Source: an uncultured Pseudomonadales bacterium (GTDB lineage: Bacteria; Pseudomonadota; Gammaproteobacteria; Pseudomonadales; UBA7434). From it: a DNA stretch of 64,000 nt. Made by a program: the position numbers and the translations under genes. Below the pieces are notes generated by a model, which was given only the letters and a program-made list of their open reading frames with translations, was not told the DNA's origin and searched no databases. Numbering within the stretch: position 1 is the stretch's first letter; every line of letters starts with the position of its first letter. Location of the stretch: the NCBI GenBank assembly GCA_943788835.1, contig CALSRU010000004.1, forward strand, positions 366,300 through 430,299, given 5' to 3'. This document shows, piece by piece, positions 54,197 to 62,668 of the stretch.

Positions 54197-55666
54197 ATGA
54201 AAGAGCAGTCAGATATCGGCCTTGTAGGACTTGCAGTAATGGGAGAAAACCTGATTCTAAATATGGAGTCTAAAGGTTTTACCGTCACTGCCTATAATCG
54301 GAGCCATGAAAAAGTTGATCGGTTTATTAATGGTCGTGCGAGCGGCAAGAATATCCGGGGTGCTGCAAGTATCCAAGATTTAGTCGATTCGTTAGTAAAG
54401 CCACGTAAGATAATGCTTATGGTTAAGGCTGGACAGCCCGTGGATGACTTTATTGAGCAGCTCATTCCTTTTTTAGAAAATGGGGACATCATTATAGATG
54501 GAGGGAATACCCATTTTCCTGACTCCAATCGTCGCACAGCATACTTAGAGAGTAAGGGGCTCTTATACATTGGAACGGGCGTTTCCGGCGGTGAAGAAGG
54601 CGCTTTGAAGGGACCTTCAATAATGCCCGGCGGATCTAGAGACGCTTGGCCTGCAGTTAAACCAATTTTTCAAGCCATCGCGGCTAAAGTTGCCGACGAA
54701 AATAGCGATGTGTCAGTGCCTTGTTGTGATTGGGTAGGTGACGCAGGGGCGGGACACTTTGTAAAAATGGTACATAACGGCATTGAATATGGCGACATGC
54801 AGTTAATTTGTGAAGCGTATCAGTTGATGAAAACTGTTTTGGGCTTAACAAGTGACGAAATTCAGCAGGTCTTTGCTCAGTGGAATGATACGGAACTCAA
54901 TAGCTATTTAATTGAAATTACCCGCGACATTTTTTCTTACCGCGATGATGAGGGTGAGCCATTAGTTGAAAAAATCCTTGATACGGCCGGTCAGAAAGGC
55001 ACCGGAAAATGGACCGGGGTCGCAGCGCTCGATTTAGGCGTGCCGTTAACGCTTATTGCTGAGGCGGTATTTGCTCGGTGTATTTCTGCGCAAAAAGAGC
55101 AGCGTGTTGAAGCGGCACAACATATTATTGGGCCAGACTTACAGTTTACCGGCGATAAAGCAGCCTTTATTGAAGATTTGCGCCAGGCACTGCTTGCTTC
55201 CAAGATGGTTTCATATGCACAGGGTTATGTGCTTATGCAAGAAGCTGCCACAGAATATGACTGGGAGTTAAATTATGGCGGTATTGCGTTGATGTGGCGC
55301 GGCGGTTGCATTATTCGGTCGGCCTTTTTGGGCAAGATCAAAGAAGCCTATGATGATAATGCGGAGCTATCTAATTTACTGTTAGCGCCCTATTTTCGCG
55401 ATACGGTAGTGAGTGCGCAGAGCGGTTGGCGCCGAGTAATGGGCTCAGCTATTAACCATGGTATTCCGGTTCCCTGTTTAAGCGCAGCATTAAATTATTT
55501 TGACGGCTTTCGTACAGCGCGTCTTCCGGCCAACTTGTTGCAGGCGCAGCGAGATTATTTTGGTGCGCACACCTATGAGCGTTTAGATCAACCTAGAGGC
55601 GAATTTTTTCACACCAATTGGACGGGTAGAGGCGGTGATACTGCTTCAACGACTTATGATGTGTAA
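54197..55666 (+). CDS. gnd: 6-phosphogluconate dehydrogenase (decarboxylating)
   Basis: This 489-residue enzyme of the pentose phosphate pathway has the cofactor loop GLVGLAVMGENL (about 8-19), substrate-site GVSGGEEGA, catalytic HNGIEYGDMQLICEAYQ and GTGKWTGVAA, and the C-terminal GRGG. It converts 6-phosphogluconate to ribulose 5-phosphate with NADP. It is full length. It stands alone; no zwf or pgl gene is near. Confidence 0.97.
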   Translation: MKEQSDIGLVGLAVMGENLILNMESKGFTVTAYNRSHEKVDRFINGRASGKNIRGAASIQDLVDSLVKPRKIMLMVKAGQPVDDFIEQLIPFLENGDIIIDGGNTHFPDSNRRTAYLESKGLLYIGTGVSGGEEGALKGPSIMPGGSRDAWPAVKPIFQAIAAKVADENSDVSVPCCDWVGDAGAGHFVKMVHNGIEYGDMQLICEAYQLMKTVLGLTSDEIQQVFAQWNDTELNSYLIEITRDIFSYRDDEGEPLVEKILDTAGQKGTGKWTGVAALDLGVPLTLIAEAVFARCISAQKEQRVEAAQHIIGPDLQFTGDKAAFIEDLRQALLASKMVSYAQGYVLMQEAATEYDWELNYGGIALMWRGGCIIRSAFLGKIKEAYDDNAELSNLLLAPYFRDTVVSAQSGWRRVMGSAINHGIPVPCLSAALNYFDGFRTARLPANLLQAQRDYFGAHTYERLDQPRGEFFHTNWTGRGGDTASTTYDV

Positions 55667-55996
55667 TTAGGGATGGGGCAACAAGCGATTCGGTGGATGC
55701 TTGTAAACGCTTGCAGCGGAATATTTGGTGTGACTGGGTTGACGCTTTTTGTAGTACAGGCTTAGCTGGCGTTTTCGCGGCTCAAGAGACATTAATTGGG
55801 TGTCGAGAGAATTTACAAATTAGGCGCAGGCGGTTTAGCTGTTTTCTTTAAGTTTCTGTTTATGCTTTATTTTTTTTTTGGTGTGTTTTTTGCTGTCCTC
55901 TCGTTAGGAGAGTAAGGGTCTACGAGTTTGACTCGTTAATAAGCTGAACTAAGCTTGTTTGGTGGCATGAGATATACAATCGAGAGGAAGCTAGTC
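55667..55996. other. Intergenic region upstream of the PEP-CTERM gene
   Basis: A T-rich run at 55869-55892 is followed by a small hairpin, CTCTC-GTTAG-GAGAG (about 55899-55914). It could end the gnd transcript weakly or act in the leader of the next gene. Nothing else was supported. Confidence 0.4.
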
Positions 55997-56200
55997 ATGA
56001 GAAATACAATTAAATCCAAGTTGTTGGTTGCGGCTATTACGGCTGTTGGTGTAGTTCAATCAGTTGCGGCAGGCGATCCGGAGGGACCAGGCGGTATCGG
56101 AGGTCCAGTCGTGACAGTGCCTGAGCCCGGTATGCTCTCGCTGATTGGTGTTGGCATAGTGATTATGCTGGCCGCCAAATATAAAAACCGCAATAAGTAG
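55997..56200 (+). CDS. Tiny PEP-CTERM sorting-domain protein
   Basis: From ATG 55997 (GAGAGGAAG upstream) the product is 67 residues. It has a signal peptide (LLVAAITAVGVVQSVAAG), a 20-residue middle made of Gly/Pro (GDPEGPGGIGGPVVT), and a C-terminal tail of Val-Pro-Glu-Pro, a hydrophobic helix and a basic end KYKNRNK. That tail is the PEP-CTERM signal recognised by exosortases. After processing almost nothing but the Gly/Pro peptide would remain. A terminator follows directly. Confidence 0.78.
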   Translation: MRNTIKSKLLVAAITAVGVVQSVAAGDPEGPGGIGGPVVTVPEPGMLSLIGVGIVIMLAAKYKNRNK

Positions 56201-56217
56201 TAAGACTGCAGCGGGTT

Positions 56218-56247
56218 AAAAAGGGCGGTTTTACTGCCCTTTTTTTA
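56218..56247 (+). terminator. Rho-independent terminator after the PEP-CTERM gene
   Basis: AAAAAGGGC and GCCCTTTTT pair around GGTTTTACT, followed by T residues. Confidence 0.9.
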
Positions 56248-56390
56248 GAATAAAAAAGCCGGGAGGCAATGCTGGGTGCCTGACCTCATTCTAGGTGTGA
56301 AGTCCAATGAGCATTGCGCAGTTAAATGGTAATGGCTTTAGTATTCGATCTTAGACTAATCGTCTTTTTAGTAGCGGGCCAATTTCTGCT

Positions 56391-57227
56391 ATGTTGACAC
56401 TTGCCTACCTCCCCATTGTCGCGTTTGTTATCATTGTTTCGTTCGAGCTTTTCTGGCCGCGCAGCACCGATGCACGTAGTGATGTGCATCGTTGGCTGAG
56501 TAACATAGCGCTCTATATAACCAATAAGTTCGGATCGCGCGGCATTTACTTGCTGTTGTTAGCAGGTGGAATGAAGATTAACGGAGCTCAGTCGGCGACT
56601 GATGATGGGTTGCTGAAGGCTGCGAGTATCACGTTAGCTGTATTAGTGTTATTTGACGTCCTCGACTACGCTAAGCACGTAATGCTTCATCGAGTGCCTT
56701 TTTTGTGGCGCTTCCATCAAGTCCATCACAGCGACAGCAAATTAGATTTTACTAGTCAATTTCGGTTTCACCCCTTTGAAATGCTACTTTCAATGACGCT
56801 CGATGTAAGCCTTATTTTGCTACTCGACATACCAGTGTATGCGATCACAGCTGTTGCCCTAATCGGCTTAACGTGGGGTATGTTTCAGCATGCAAACACG
56901 CATGCACTCAAGGGCCTTGACCGGTATGCGAGGCTGCTCCTAGTAACACCTAATTTACACCATACACATCACTACACAGATGCTGCCGCAGCGAACAAAA
57001 ATTTTGGCGTTATTTTTTCAGTTTGGGATCGACTATTCAGTAGCTATTTATCGCCGGGGAGCTTAACTCTAGATACCCCGCAATACGGAGTTATTGGGTT
57101 GAATGACAAAGGTAATCTCAATCCTATTGATTTGTTGATATTACCATTTCAAGCTTCAAATACAGTGACGCAAGTGGGCTTGGATCGGGATCAGAGTCCA
57201 ATAAAACGTTTAAACAAGAAAAGTTAG
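56391..57227 (+). CDS. Sterol desaturase / fatty acid hydroxylase family protein
   Basis: This 278-residue membrane protein has the histidine clusters HVMLH, FHQVHH, HANTH and HHTHHYTDAA, which bind a di-iron site in this superfamily. Three to four hydrophobic helices are spread across the protein. The exact reaction (hydroxylation or desaturation of a lipid) cannot be set. It follows the PEP-CTERM gene after a terminator, so is a separate unit. Confidence 0.9.
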   Translation: MLTLAYLPIVAFVIIVSFELFWPRSTDARSDVHRWLSNIALYITNKFGSRGIYLLLLAGGMKINGAQSATDDGLLKAASITLAVLVLFDVLDYAKHVMLHRVPFLWRFHQVHHSDSKLDFTSQFRFHPFEMLLSMTLDVSLILLLDIPVYAITAVALIGLTWGMFQHANTHALKGLDRYARLLLVTPNLHHTHHYTDAAAANKNFGVIFSVWDRLFSSYLSPGSLTLDTPQYGVIGLNDKGNLNPIDLLILPFQASNTVTQVGLDRDQSPIKRLNKKS

Positions 57228-57312
57228 CCTTGCATTGTTTGAGCTGGAGCTTTTCGGCGTAGCACGTGACAACAATTAAGAACTCGAACTTATCTCTCTA
57301 GTACCTTAATTG

Positions 57313-58272
57313 TTAGTGTGCTATTTCTCGTTCAGACGCTTGGCTGTGCTCATTACTAAAAAACTTTTTATCAATAGAGCGCACTAAGTCTTCCCCGGAA
57401 GCATAAGTGTTGCGATTGTAATCAATGCAGCCAACAAAGTCAGGGTACAGAGCCCCACAGCCTCCGGTGTCTAGTGCAACACCTGGGCTGGCATAAAGTT
57501 GATTGAGTCTATGGCCCCGACGCAAAGGGTTTGTTGATTCAAATAAAGCGGCGAAGTGGTTGCCACCTAAATGAGCCACTAACTTTGTCTCAGGAAAGAG
57601 ACTTCGGAGTTGTGTGGCAAAGTTTTCGCACCATCGGTTACGCATTTTTTCGGTACTACGAACTTTAAAAATCTCATTGGTATCGAAAAGAGCTAGTGAG
57701 ACATTGAGTTTCGCATTTTCTCCATCCTGGTAATGCTTGCAGGTTTCAATTAATGCGTTGCGATTCTCAAGCCCAGTTGAGAGATCGATATAACGAACCA
57801 TATCTTCAATAATCATGTCCGCAAGGTTCTTAAGCAATATCGTTTCCTCTATGTTTAGGTTGCGGGGCTTTTTGTCGATGATGCATAAAGTTCCTAAATT
57901 TTGTCCGTTAGGGGCTTTGAGGGGTGCACCAGCATAAAAGCGAATGTTTGGTTCACCAGTTACCAAGGGGTTGTCTTCGAAGCGCGAATCTTGAGTGGCA
58001 TCAGGTATTTCAAAAACATCACCGGCAAGTATTGCATGACCGCAGAAGGAAATGTTTCGGGGGGTTTCTTTGGCGTCAAGTCCACAAACCGATTTAAACC
58101 ATTGACGGTATCGATCTACTAGACTGATAACTGCTATCGGAGTGCCGAAGAGTTGGTTGCAAATGCGAGTGTATCGATCGTATCTATCAGTCTCGGGAGT
58201 GTCGAGAATTTTGAGCTTTAATAATGTTTCGATTCTTTGTGTTTCATTATGTGGGATTGTTGGCTCTAGCAT
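57313..58272 (-). CDS. GAF domain plus degenerate GGDEF domain protein
   Basis: This 319-residue protein starts with a GAF domain (about 20-150: ICNQLFGTPIAVISLVDRYR, SFCGHAI, GAPLKAPNGQNLGTLCIIDK) typical of proteins with the ISLVDxxRQWFKS motif. A GGDEF-like domain follows: YIDLSTGLENRNALIE, then HLGGNHFAAL where active enzymes have GG[DE]EF. With Asn-His in place of the acidic pair it is unlikely to make cyclic di-GMP. It may be a regulatory binder. It is encoded alone on the minus strand. Confidence 0.87.
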   Translation of the reverse strand: MLEPTIPHNETQRIETLLKLKILDTPETDRYDRYTRICNQLFGTPIAVISLVDRYRQWFKSVCGLDAKETPRNISFCGHAILAGDVFEIPDATQDSRFEDNPLVTGEPNIRFYAGAPLKAPNGQNLGTLCIIDKKPRNLNIEETILLKNLADMIIEDMVRYIDLSTGLENRNALIETCKHYQDGENAKLNVSLALFDTNEIFKVRSTEKMRNRWCENFATQLRSLFPETKLVAHLGGNHFAALFESTNPLRRGHRLNQLYASPGVALDTGGCGALYPDFVGCIDYNRNTYASGEDLVRSIDKKFFSNEHSQASEREIAH

Positions 58273-58718
58273 ACTTACCTCGGACTTTAATTGCGATATG
58301 AAAATTTAGTATAGGCATTTACGGAAAGAGTATTTGAATAATACGCTCGTTTTTTTTTAAATCAACAGGCTAATATGTTTTGTTAGGTTGTAGATTCATG
58401 GTTTTAGGTTGGATTACTATAGTATTTTTACAGTGGCCATAGGCACGATGCGTGTAACACTATGCATAGGTTTAGAAAAAATAAACGTTAAAAACTTTAT
58501 CAGCGGCGCCGAGCGTATGTATCCATGTGCACAGTGTTGATGGGCCTTTTATTTAAAACTGTTTTCACTTAAAACCAATTTTTTTGAGTTAGAATTTCAG
58601 GTAATTTAAATATGCTTTCTGCCATTTTTTAGATAGGCTCTATGAACTTTTGGCCATGCATGTAATTGCCTAGCGAGTTAAACTGGTACGTGGTTTCAAC
58701 CAATTCAAGGATTTCTAA
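58273..58718. other. Divergent intergenic region, GAF-GGDEF / SDR
   Basis: About 450 A+T-rich bases with no gene that I can support. Confidence 0.4.
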
Positions 58719-59468
58719 ATGATTCGTCAAAATATTCTAATTACCGGTGCAAGTTCTGGTCTTGGACGGGGGATGGCCGTTGAGTTTGCTCGTATGGGGA
58801 GAAATCTTGCACTGTGTGCGCGACGCACAGACCGCCTTGAAGCGCTTCGGGATGAGTTGCTGATGATCAATCCGGACATATCGGTTTTTTTGCGGGCGCT
58901 AAATGTAGATGATCACGACCAGGTATTTGAAGTTTTTAAGGCTTTTAAGGCTGATATGGGGCAGATCGACCGTATTGTGGTTAATGCGGGCATGGGCAAG
59001 GGAGCCTCGATGGGCACAGGGTATTTTTATGCGAACAAGCAAACGGCAATAACTAATTTTGTTTCTGCGATTGCGCAATGTGAAGCATCGATGGAGATTT
59101 TTCGAGAGCAAAATTCGGGGCATTTGGTCACGATTTCATCTATTAGTGCATTGCGTGGTGCGCGCCGAGCTTTAAACGTTTATGCCGCGACTAAAGCGGG
59201 GTTGTCGTCGCTGAGCGAAGGCCTACGGGTTGAGCTATTAGATACGCCAATTAGGGTTTCGACGGTTCATCCAGGGTTTATTCGCAGTGAGATTAACGAG
59301 AAAGTTAAAAAGGTGCCATTTATTGTAGATACAGACGTCGGGTGCTTGGCGATGGTGAAGGCGATTGAAAAGGAGGGTGCTAATAGCTTTGTGCCGATCT
59401 GGCCATGGGCGTTCTTGCGATTCATCTTTCATGTTTTGCCGCTTCGGTGGTTGCAAAAGCTTAGCTAA
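58719..59468 (+). CDS. Short-chain dehydrogenase/reductase (second)
   Basis: This 249-residue SDR has TGASSGLGRG (about 8-17), VVNAGMGKGA, and the catalytic triad in ISSISALRGARRALNVYAATK. The C-terminal third is hydrophobic (WPWAFLRFIFHVLPLRWL), suggesting membrane association. It differs from the SDR at 41.6 kb. Substrate unknown. Confidence 0.92.
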   Translation: MIRQNILITGASSGLGRGMAVEFARMGRNLALCARRTDRLEALRDELLMINPDISVFLRALNVDDHDQVFEVFKAFKADMGQIDRIVVNAGMGKGASMGTGYFYANKQTAITNFVSAIAQCEASMEIFREQNSGHLVTISSISALRGARRALNVYAATKAGLSSLSEGLRVELLDTPIRVSTVHPGFIRSEINEKVKKVPFIVDTDVGCLAMVKAIEKEGANSFVPIWPWAFLRFIFHVLPLRWLQKLS

Positions 59469-59638
59469 TGGGCCAGTTCTTTGCGGGAACTTGATGCAAT
59501 GCTTAGAAAGTTGGAAGCCTATTAAAGTTGACGTGGGTCAATAATAGTTGCAAAACCCAGCGGTATTCTTGCTTTTGCACGCGTTATGGCATTTGGCTGA
59601 GCGTGAGCCTGTGATTCTCATATCGTAAAGGATTAGTT

Positions 59639-59989
59639 TTGCTCAGACGAAAGTACAGTTGCATGCATGAACTCCTTCGATCTAAATCAGTTGAGATGGT
59701 AAGTGAGGTAGCGTTATTTGAACGCAGGGTGCTTTGCAGGCTCGCTCGAATTAATAGGCTCTATGGACAAGCGAAATTGATTGTCGAAGGTCTTGGGGGG
59801 AATGGTGAGGCTTGGCGTGAGCTGAGACAATATTCTGTGCAGCGTGACTATTTAATGCAAAAGATTAGCACCATTAAGGCGATGGATAGCCGCGACTGGC
59901 ACGGGCAATTCAGCCCTAACTGCGGGCCGTTGGCAATGTGGGATATTTTGGCTGAGGCGCTGGAGGATTTCATTGAGCGTTATGAGTAA
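59639..59989 (+). CDS. Hypothetical helical protein
   Basis: This open frame of 116 codons starts with TTG at 59639 (AAAGG upstream) or possibly ATG at 59663. The product is helical and charged (ALFERRVLCRLARINRLYGQ; YSVQRDYLMQKISTIKAM) and lacks signal or membrane segments. I do not recognise a family. It precedes the CvfB-like gene by about 180 bases. Confidence 0.55.
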   Translation: MLRRKYSCMHELLRSKSVEMVSEVALFERRVLCRLARINRLYGQAKLIVEGLGGNGEAWRELRQYSVQRDYLMQKISTIKAMDSRDWHGQFSPNCGPLAMWDILAEALEDFIERYE

Positions 59990-60171
59990 TGTTATGCCTA
60001 TTACTAGGTTGCGGTAGCATGCCTGTCAGGATCGCGGGTGTTGCTGCAATTATGAAACATGCATCATGTTTGCTAAGTAATTGCGAGAAATCGCGAATTC
60101 CAGCTTTGAGGAAGCAGCAGAACCCACGCAATCAAGTATAATCTTGTCTGACTTTCGTGTTGGACGTGTTG

Positions 60172-61128
60172 ATGCTGCAGCCAGGAAAAATAAACCGCTT
60201 ACCCATTGTTGAAATAGTCTCTGAGGGGTGCTACTTCGATACAAGCATCGCCGTCGGTGCTAATAATTCTGTTTGGGGCAAGACTGAATCTCAAAGGCTT
60301 TTCTTGCCTCGCAGCCAAATGCCGGCAACTAATGTTTCGGCGAGGCTCGAGCATTCTAGTGATGCGGCGTCAGATCAGTGTGCGCAGTTGAGCGTAGGCG
60401 ATAAGCTTGATGTGTTTGTGTACACGAATGCTGATGGCGAATTTGTTGCCACCACTAGTCAACCTAAAGCGGTGGTTGGCGAGTGCGCCTATTTAACCGT
60501 GCTTTGTGTTAATGATCATGGCGCTTTTTTAGATTGGGGCCTGCCTAAAGATCTGTTGTTGCCTTTTGGAGAGCAAGCCTACCCTGTGGTTGAGGGCAAG
60601 CGCTATGTGGTTTATGTCTATCTCGATGAACAAACAAATCGCGTCGCTTGCAGCACGAAGCTGCATCATCATTTGCCAGAGGCCTACATGCCGCCATCAT
60701 CGGGTTCGCTATCAAGTGCAAAGCTTAAGCCTTATCAGGCTGTAGACTTATTGATTGCTGCGAAGTCCGACCTTGGCTATAAGGCCGTAGTGAATGGCGA
60801 GTATTTGGGTCTGATTTTTCATCAGGATCTAGGCCATCCATTGCGTTTTGGCGACCATATGAAGGGCTGGGTGAAAGCAATTCGGCCTGATGGAAAAATT
60901 GATTTGAGTGTCAACGCTTTAGATGCGAACTCGCGCGGAGAGTTAGCGGAACGAATCCTTGATTACTTAAAAGAGTCCGGGGGACGCGCAAATCTTTCGG
61001 ATAAAAGTTCCCCGCAAGAGATTTTCCGCGTTTTCAAGGTAAGCAAGAAAAACTTTAAGCGAGCGCTAAGCACTTTATATAAAGAACGTTTAATTCGTAT
61101 TGAGACCAGCTTTATTGAGTTAGTGTAA
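60172..61128 (+). CDS. CvfB-like S1 RNA-binding protein
   Basis: This protein of 318 residues from ATG 60172 has tandem S1-like domains: LSVGDKLDVFVYTNADGEFV and KAVVGECAYLTVLCVNDHGAFLDWGLPKDLLLP, then LGLIFHQDLGHPLRFGDHMKGWV and a C-terminal winged helix (FKVSKKNFKRALSTLYKERL). That order is the CvfB/YitL family, an RNA-binding regulator first studied in Staphylococcus. A GTG five codons upstream (60157) is possible. Confidence 0.87.
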   Translation: MLQPGKINRLPIVEIVSEGCYFDTSIAVGANNSVWGKTESQRLFLPRSQMPATNVSARLEHSSDAASDQCAQLSVGDKLDVFVYTNADGEFVATTSQPKAVVGECAYLTVLCVNDHGAFLDWGLPKDLLLPFGEQAYPVVEGKRYVVYVYLDEQTNRVACSTKLHHHLPEAYMPPSSGSLSSAKLKPYQAVDLLIAAKSDLGYKAVVNGEYLGLIFHQDLGHPLRFGDHMKGWVKAIRPDGKIDLSVNALDANSRGELAERILDYLKESGGRANLSDKSSPQEIFRVFKVSKKNFKRALSTLYKERLIRIETSFIELV

Positions 61129-61351
61129 CTTTAGCTCTTTGGCTTAAGAAAAAATTAGCGAGGTTACAAGTGGCTTTGTTTGGTCTTAGTCTCGGTCTGG
61201 GAGCAGTGTCGGGCTAGGGCAAAGATCCCTATTCGAGCAGTCCCAGTAAAAGTTAGAAGTGTCATGCACCTGTCGAGTTTAGCTGCAGCTCCTGAGTTGA
61301 GTAGCAGCGCAACAGATCTGTAAGTCTATTATTATTGGCCGATGCCTTGCA

Positions 61352-62353
61352 CTAAAAGGTGGTGTGGATCAAATGCAATGCTGAAAGGTACGCCCCTTCA
61401 ATTCGGCCGCCATAGCTCCAATCGCCAATAGCGGCTAAGTGATTGCTCTTATCGATAAGCGTTGGAGGCTGCTCTGAATTTTTTGCCATTCGTGCAAAGC
61501 GCCAGTAATGCTGGCAGTGATTAACGATTTGCAAAGGCTTTTTTTCCTTTTGGTCGGGCAAGGTATCTATCGCATTTTGTAACCATTCCAGCCCGATCGG
61601 GCCAATGTTGTTCTCAGCGCTAGGGTCATAGTTGGCTGACCAGTCACTTGAAAAGTGCAGAAGCCACAAATCGTCATAGGCTGCATCTTTGGCGCGTTGC
61701 GGCTTAGCCGATAACCGAGATACCCATCCTACGGTGCCATCTCCAAAGATGCCTTGTACGGCTTCCGGTGCGTGTCCTGAAGTGGCGATAACCAATGCCA
61801 AGCAGGGCTCAAGTAGTTCGCTGCTAATGTGCTCGGCAATTGGGGTGTGGCCGCTCAGTAATACCCGGCTTTGTTCAGCAGGCGCGCTGACTATTACCCA
61901 GTCGTAATCAGTGAATTGATCACCGCTGTCGCTGACCAGTCTCCACCGATTATGCTTGCGAACTAAACTGGTAATGCATTGCTTGCGATGAACGGTTAAT
62001 TTTTTGGCTAGGGCGTGTGCCAGATTGTTCATGCCCGGCACACCAACGTATCGGAGGGTTTGGTCGGGTGAGGGTAAAAGTGCTCCGTCAGCACTGAGGC
62101 TGTAGGGAGTGAATGGCCATGGTTCAACTACCCCGGCTTCTTGCCAGCTCGTGACTTGTTGCACGAAACGGGGATCGCGCGCCGTAAAGTATTGTGCGCC
62201 CGTGTCCATATGCGCCCAGTCTAGGCGCTTAGTGGCTAGTCGACCGCCTAGCCCACGAGACTTTTCAAAAACTTCTACCTCTAAGCCACGAGTGGTAAGG
62301 TGGTGTGCTGCTGTCAAGCCGCTCACGCCGGCGCCAATAATAGCTATTTTCAT
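61352..62353 (-). CDS. Renalase-like FAD-dependent oxidoreductase
   Basis: From ATG 62353 (AGGA six bases upstream) the product is 333 residues. It opens with the dinucleotide-binding motif IAIIGAGVSGLTAAHHL and an amine-oxidase-like VFEKSRGLGGRLATKRL, followed by DTGAQYFTARDPRF. The C-terminus has GDWSYGGRIEGAYLS, which closes over FAD. Proteins of this kind resemble renalase. The substrate is unknown. An upstream in-frame ATG (62407) has no ribosome site. Confidence 0.9.
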   Translation of the reverse strand: MKIAIIGAGVSGLTAAHHLTTRGLEVEVFEKSRGLGGRLATKRLDWAHMDTGAQYFTARDPRFVQQVTSWQEAGVVEPWPFTPYSLSADGALLPSPDQTLRYVGVPGMNNLAHALAKKLTVHRKQCITSLVRKHNRWRLVSDSGDQFTDYDWVIVSAPAEQSRVLLSGHTPIAEHISSELLEPCLALVIATSGHAPEAVQGIFGDGTVGWVSRLSAKPQRAKDAAYDDLWLLHFSSDWSANYDPSAENNIGPIGLEWLQNAIDTLPDQKEKKPLQIVNHCQHYWRFARMAKNSEQPPTLIDKSNHLAAIGDWSYGGRIEGAYLSALHLIHTTF

Positions 62354-62476
62354 GATGTGTCCTACAAAATGTACAAATGGGTGCCCCTGTGGCTTTTGAT
62401 CCAACAAAATTAGATTACGTATAATTCAACAATTGCTATCACTCAATGGCTGCTCGATTAACTAAAGAGGCCCAGT

Positions 62477-62668
62477 ATGTTTTCACTATTCAAGTCCGAC
62501 CCTGTTAAGAAGCTCCGCAAAGCCTATGATATTAAGCTTGAGCAGGCAATGCTGCTGCAGCGCAATGGTGATATAAGAAATTACTCTACCAAGACCGCTG
62601 AGGCTGAGGCTATTTGGGCGCAGATTGAGGCACTTGAGGCACTTGATAACAAACCAAAGGAACCGTAA
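62477..62668 (+). CDS. DUF6435 / Lacal_2735 family small protein
   Basis: This 63-residue protein reads MFSLFKSDPVKKLRKAYDIK, LEQAMLLQRNGDIRNYS and then a helical end. The pattern (LFKxDPxKKLxKxYxxxLExAMxxQRNGDIRxY) matches the small Lacal_2735-type family of unknown function. AAAGAGG precedes the ATG. Confidence 0.8.
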   Translation: MFSLFKSDPVKKLRKAYDIKLEQAMLLQRNGDIRNYSTKTAEAEAIWAQIEALEALDNKPKEP

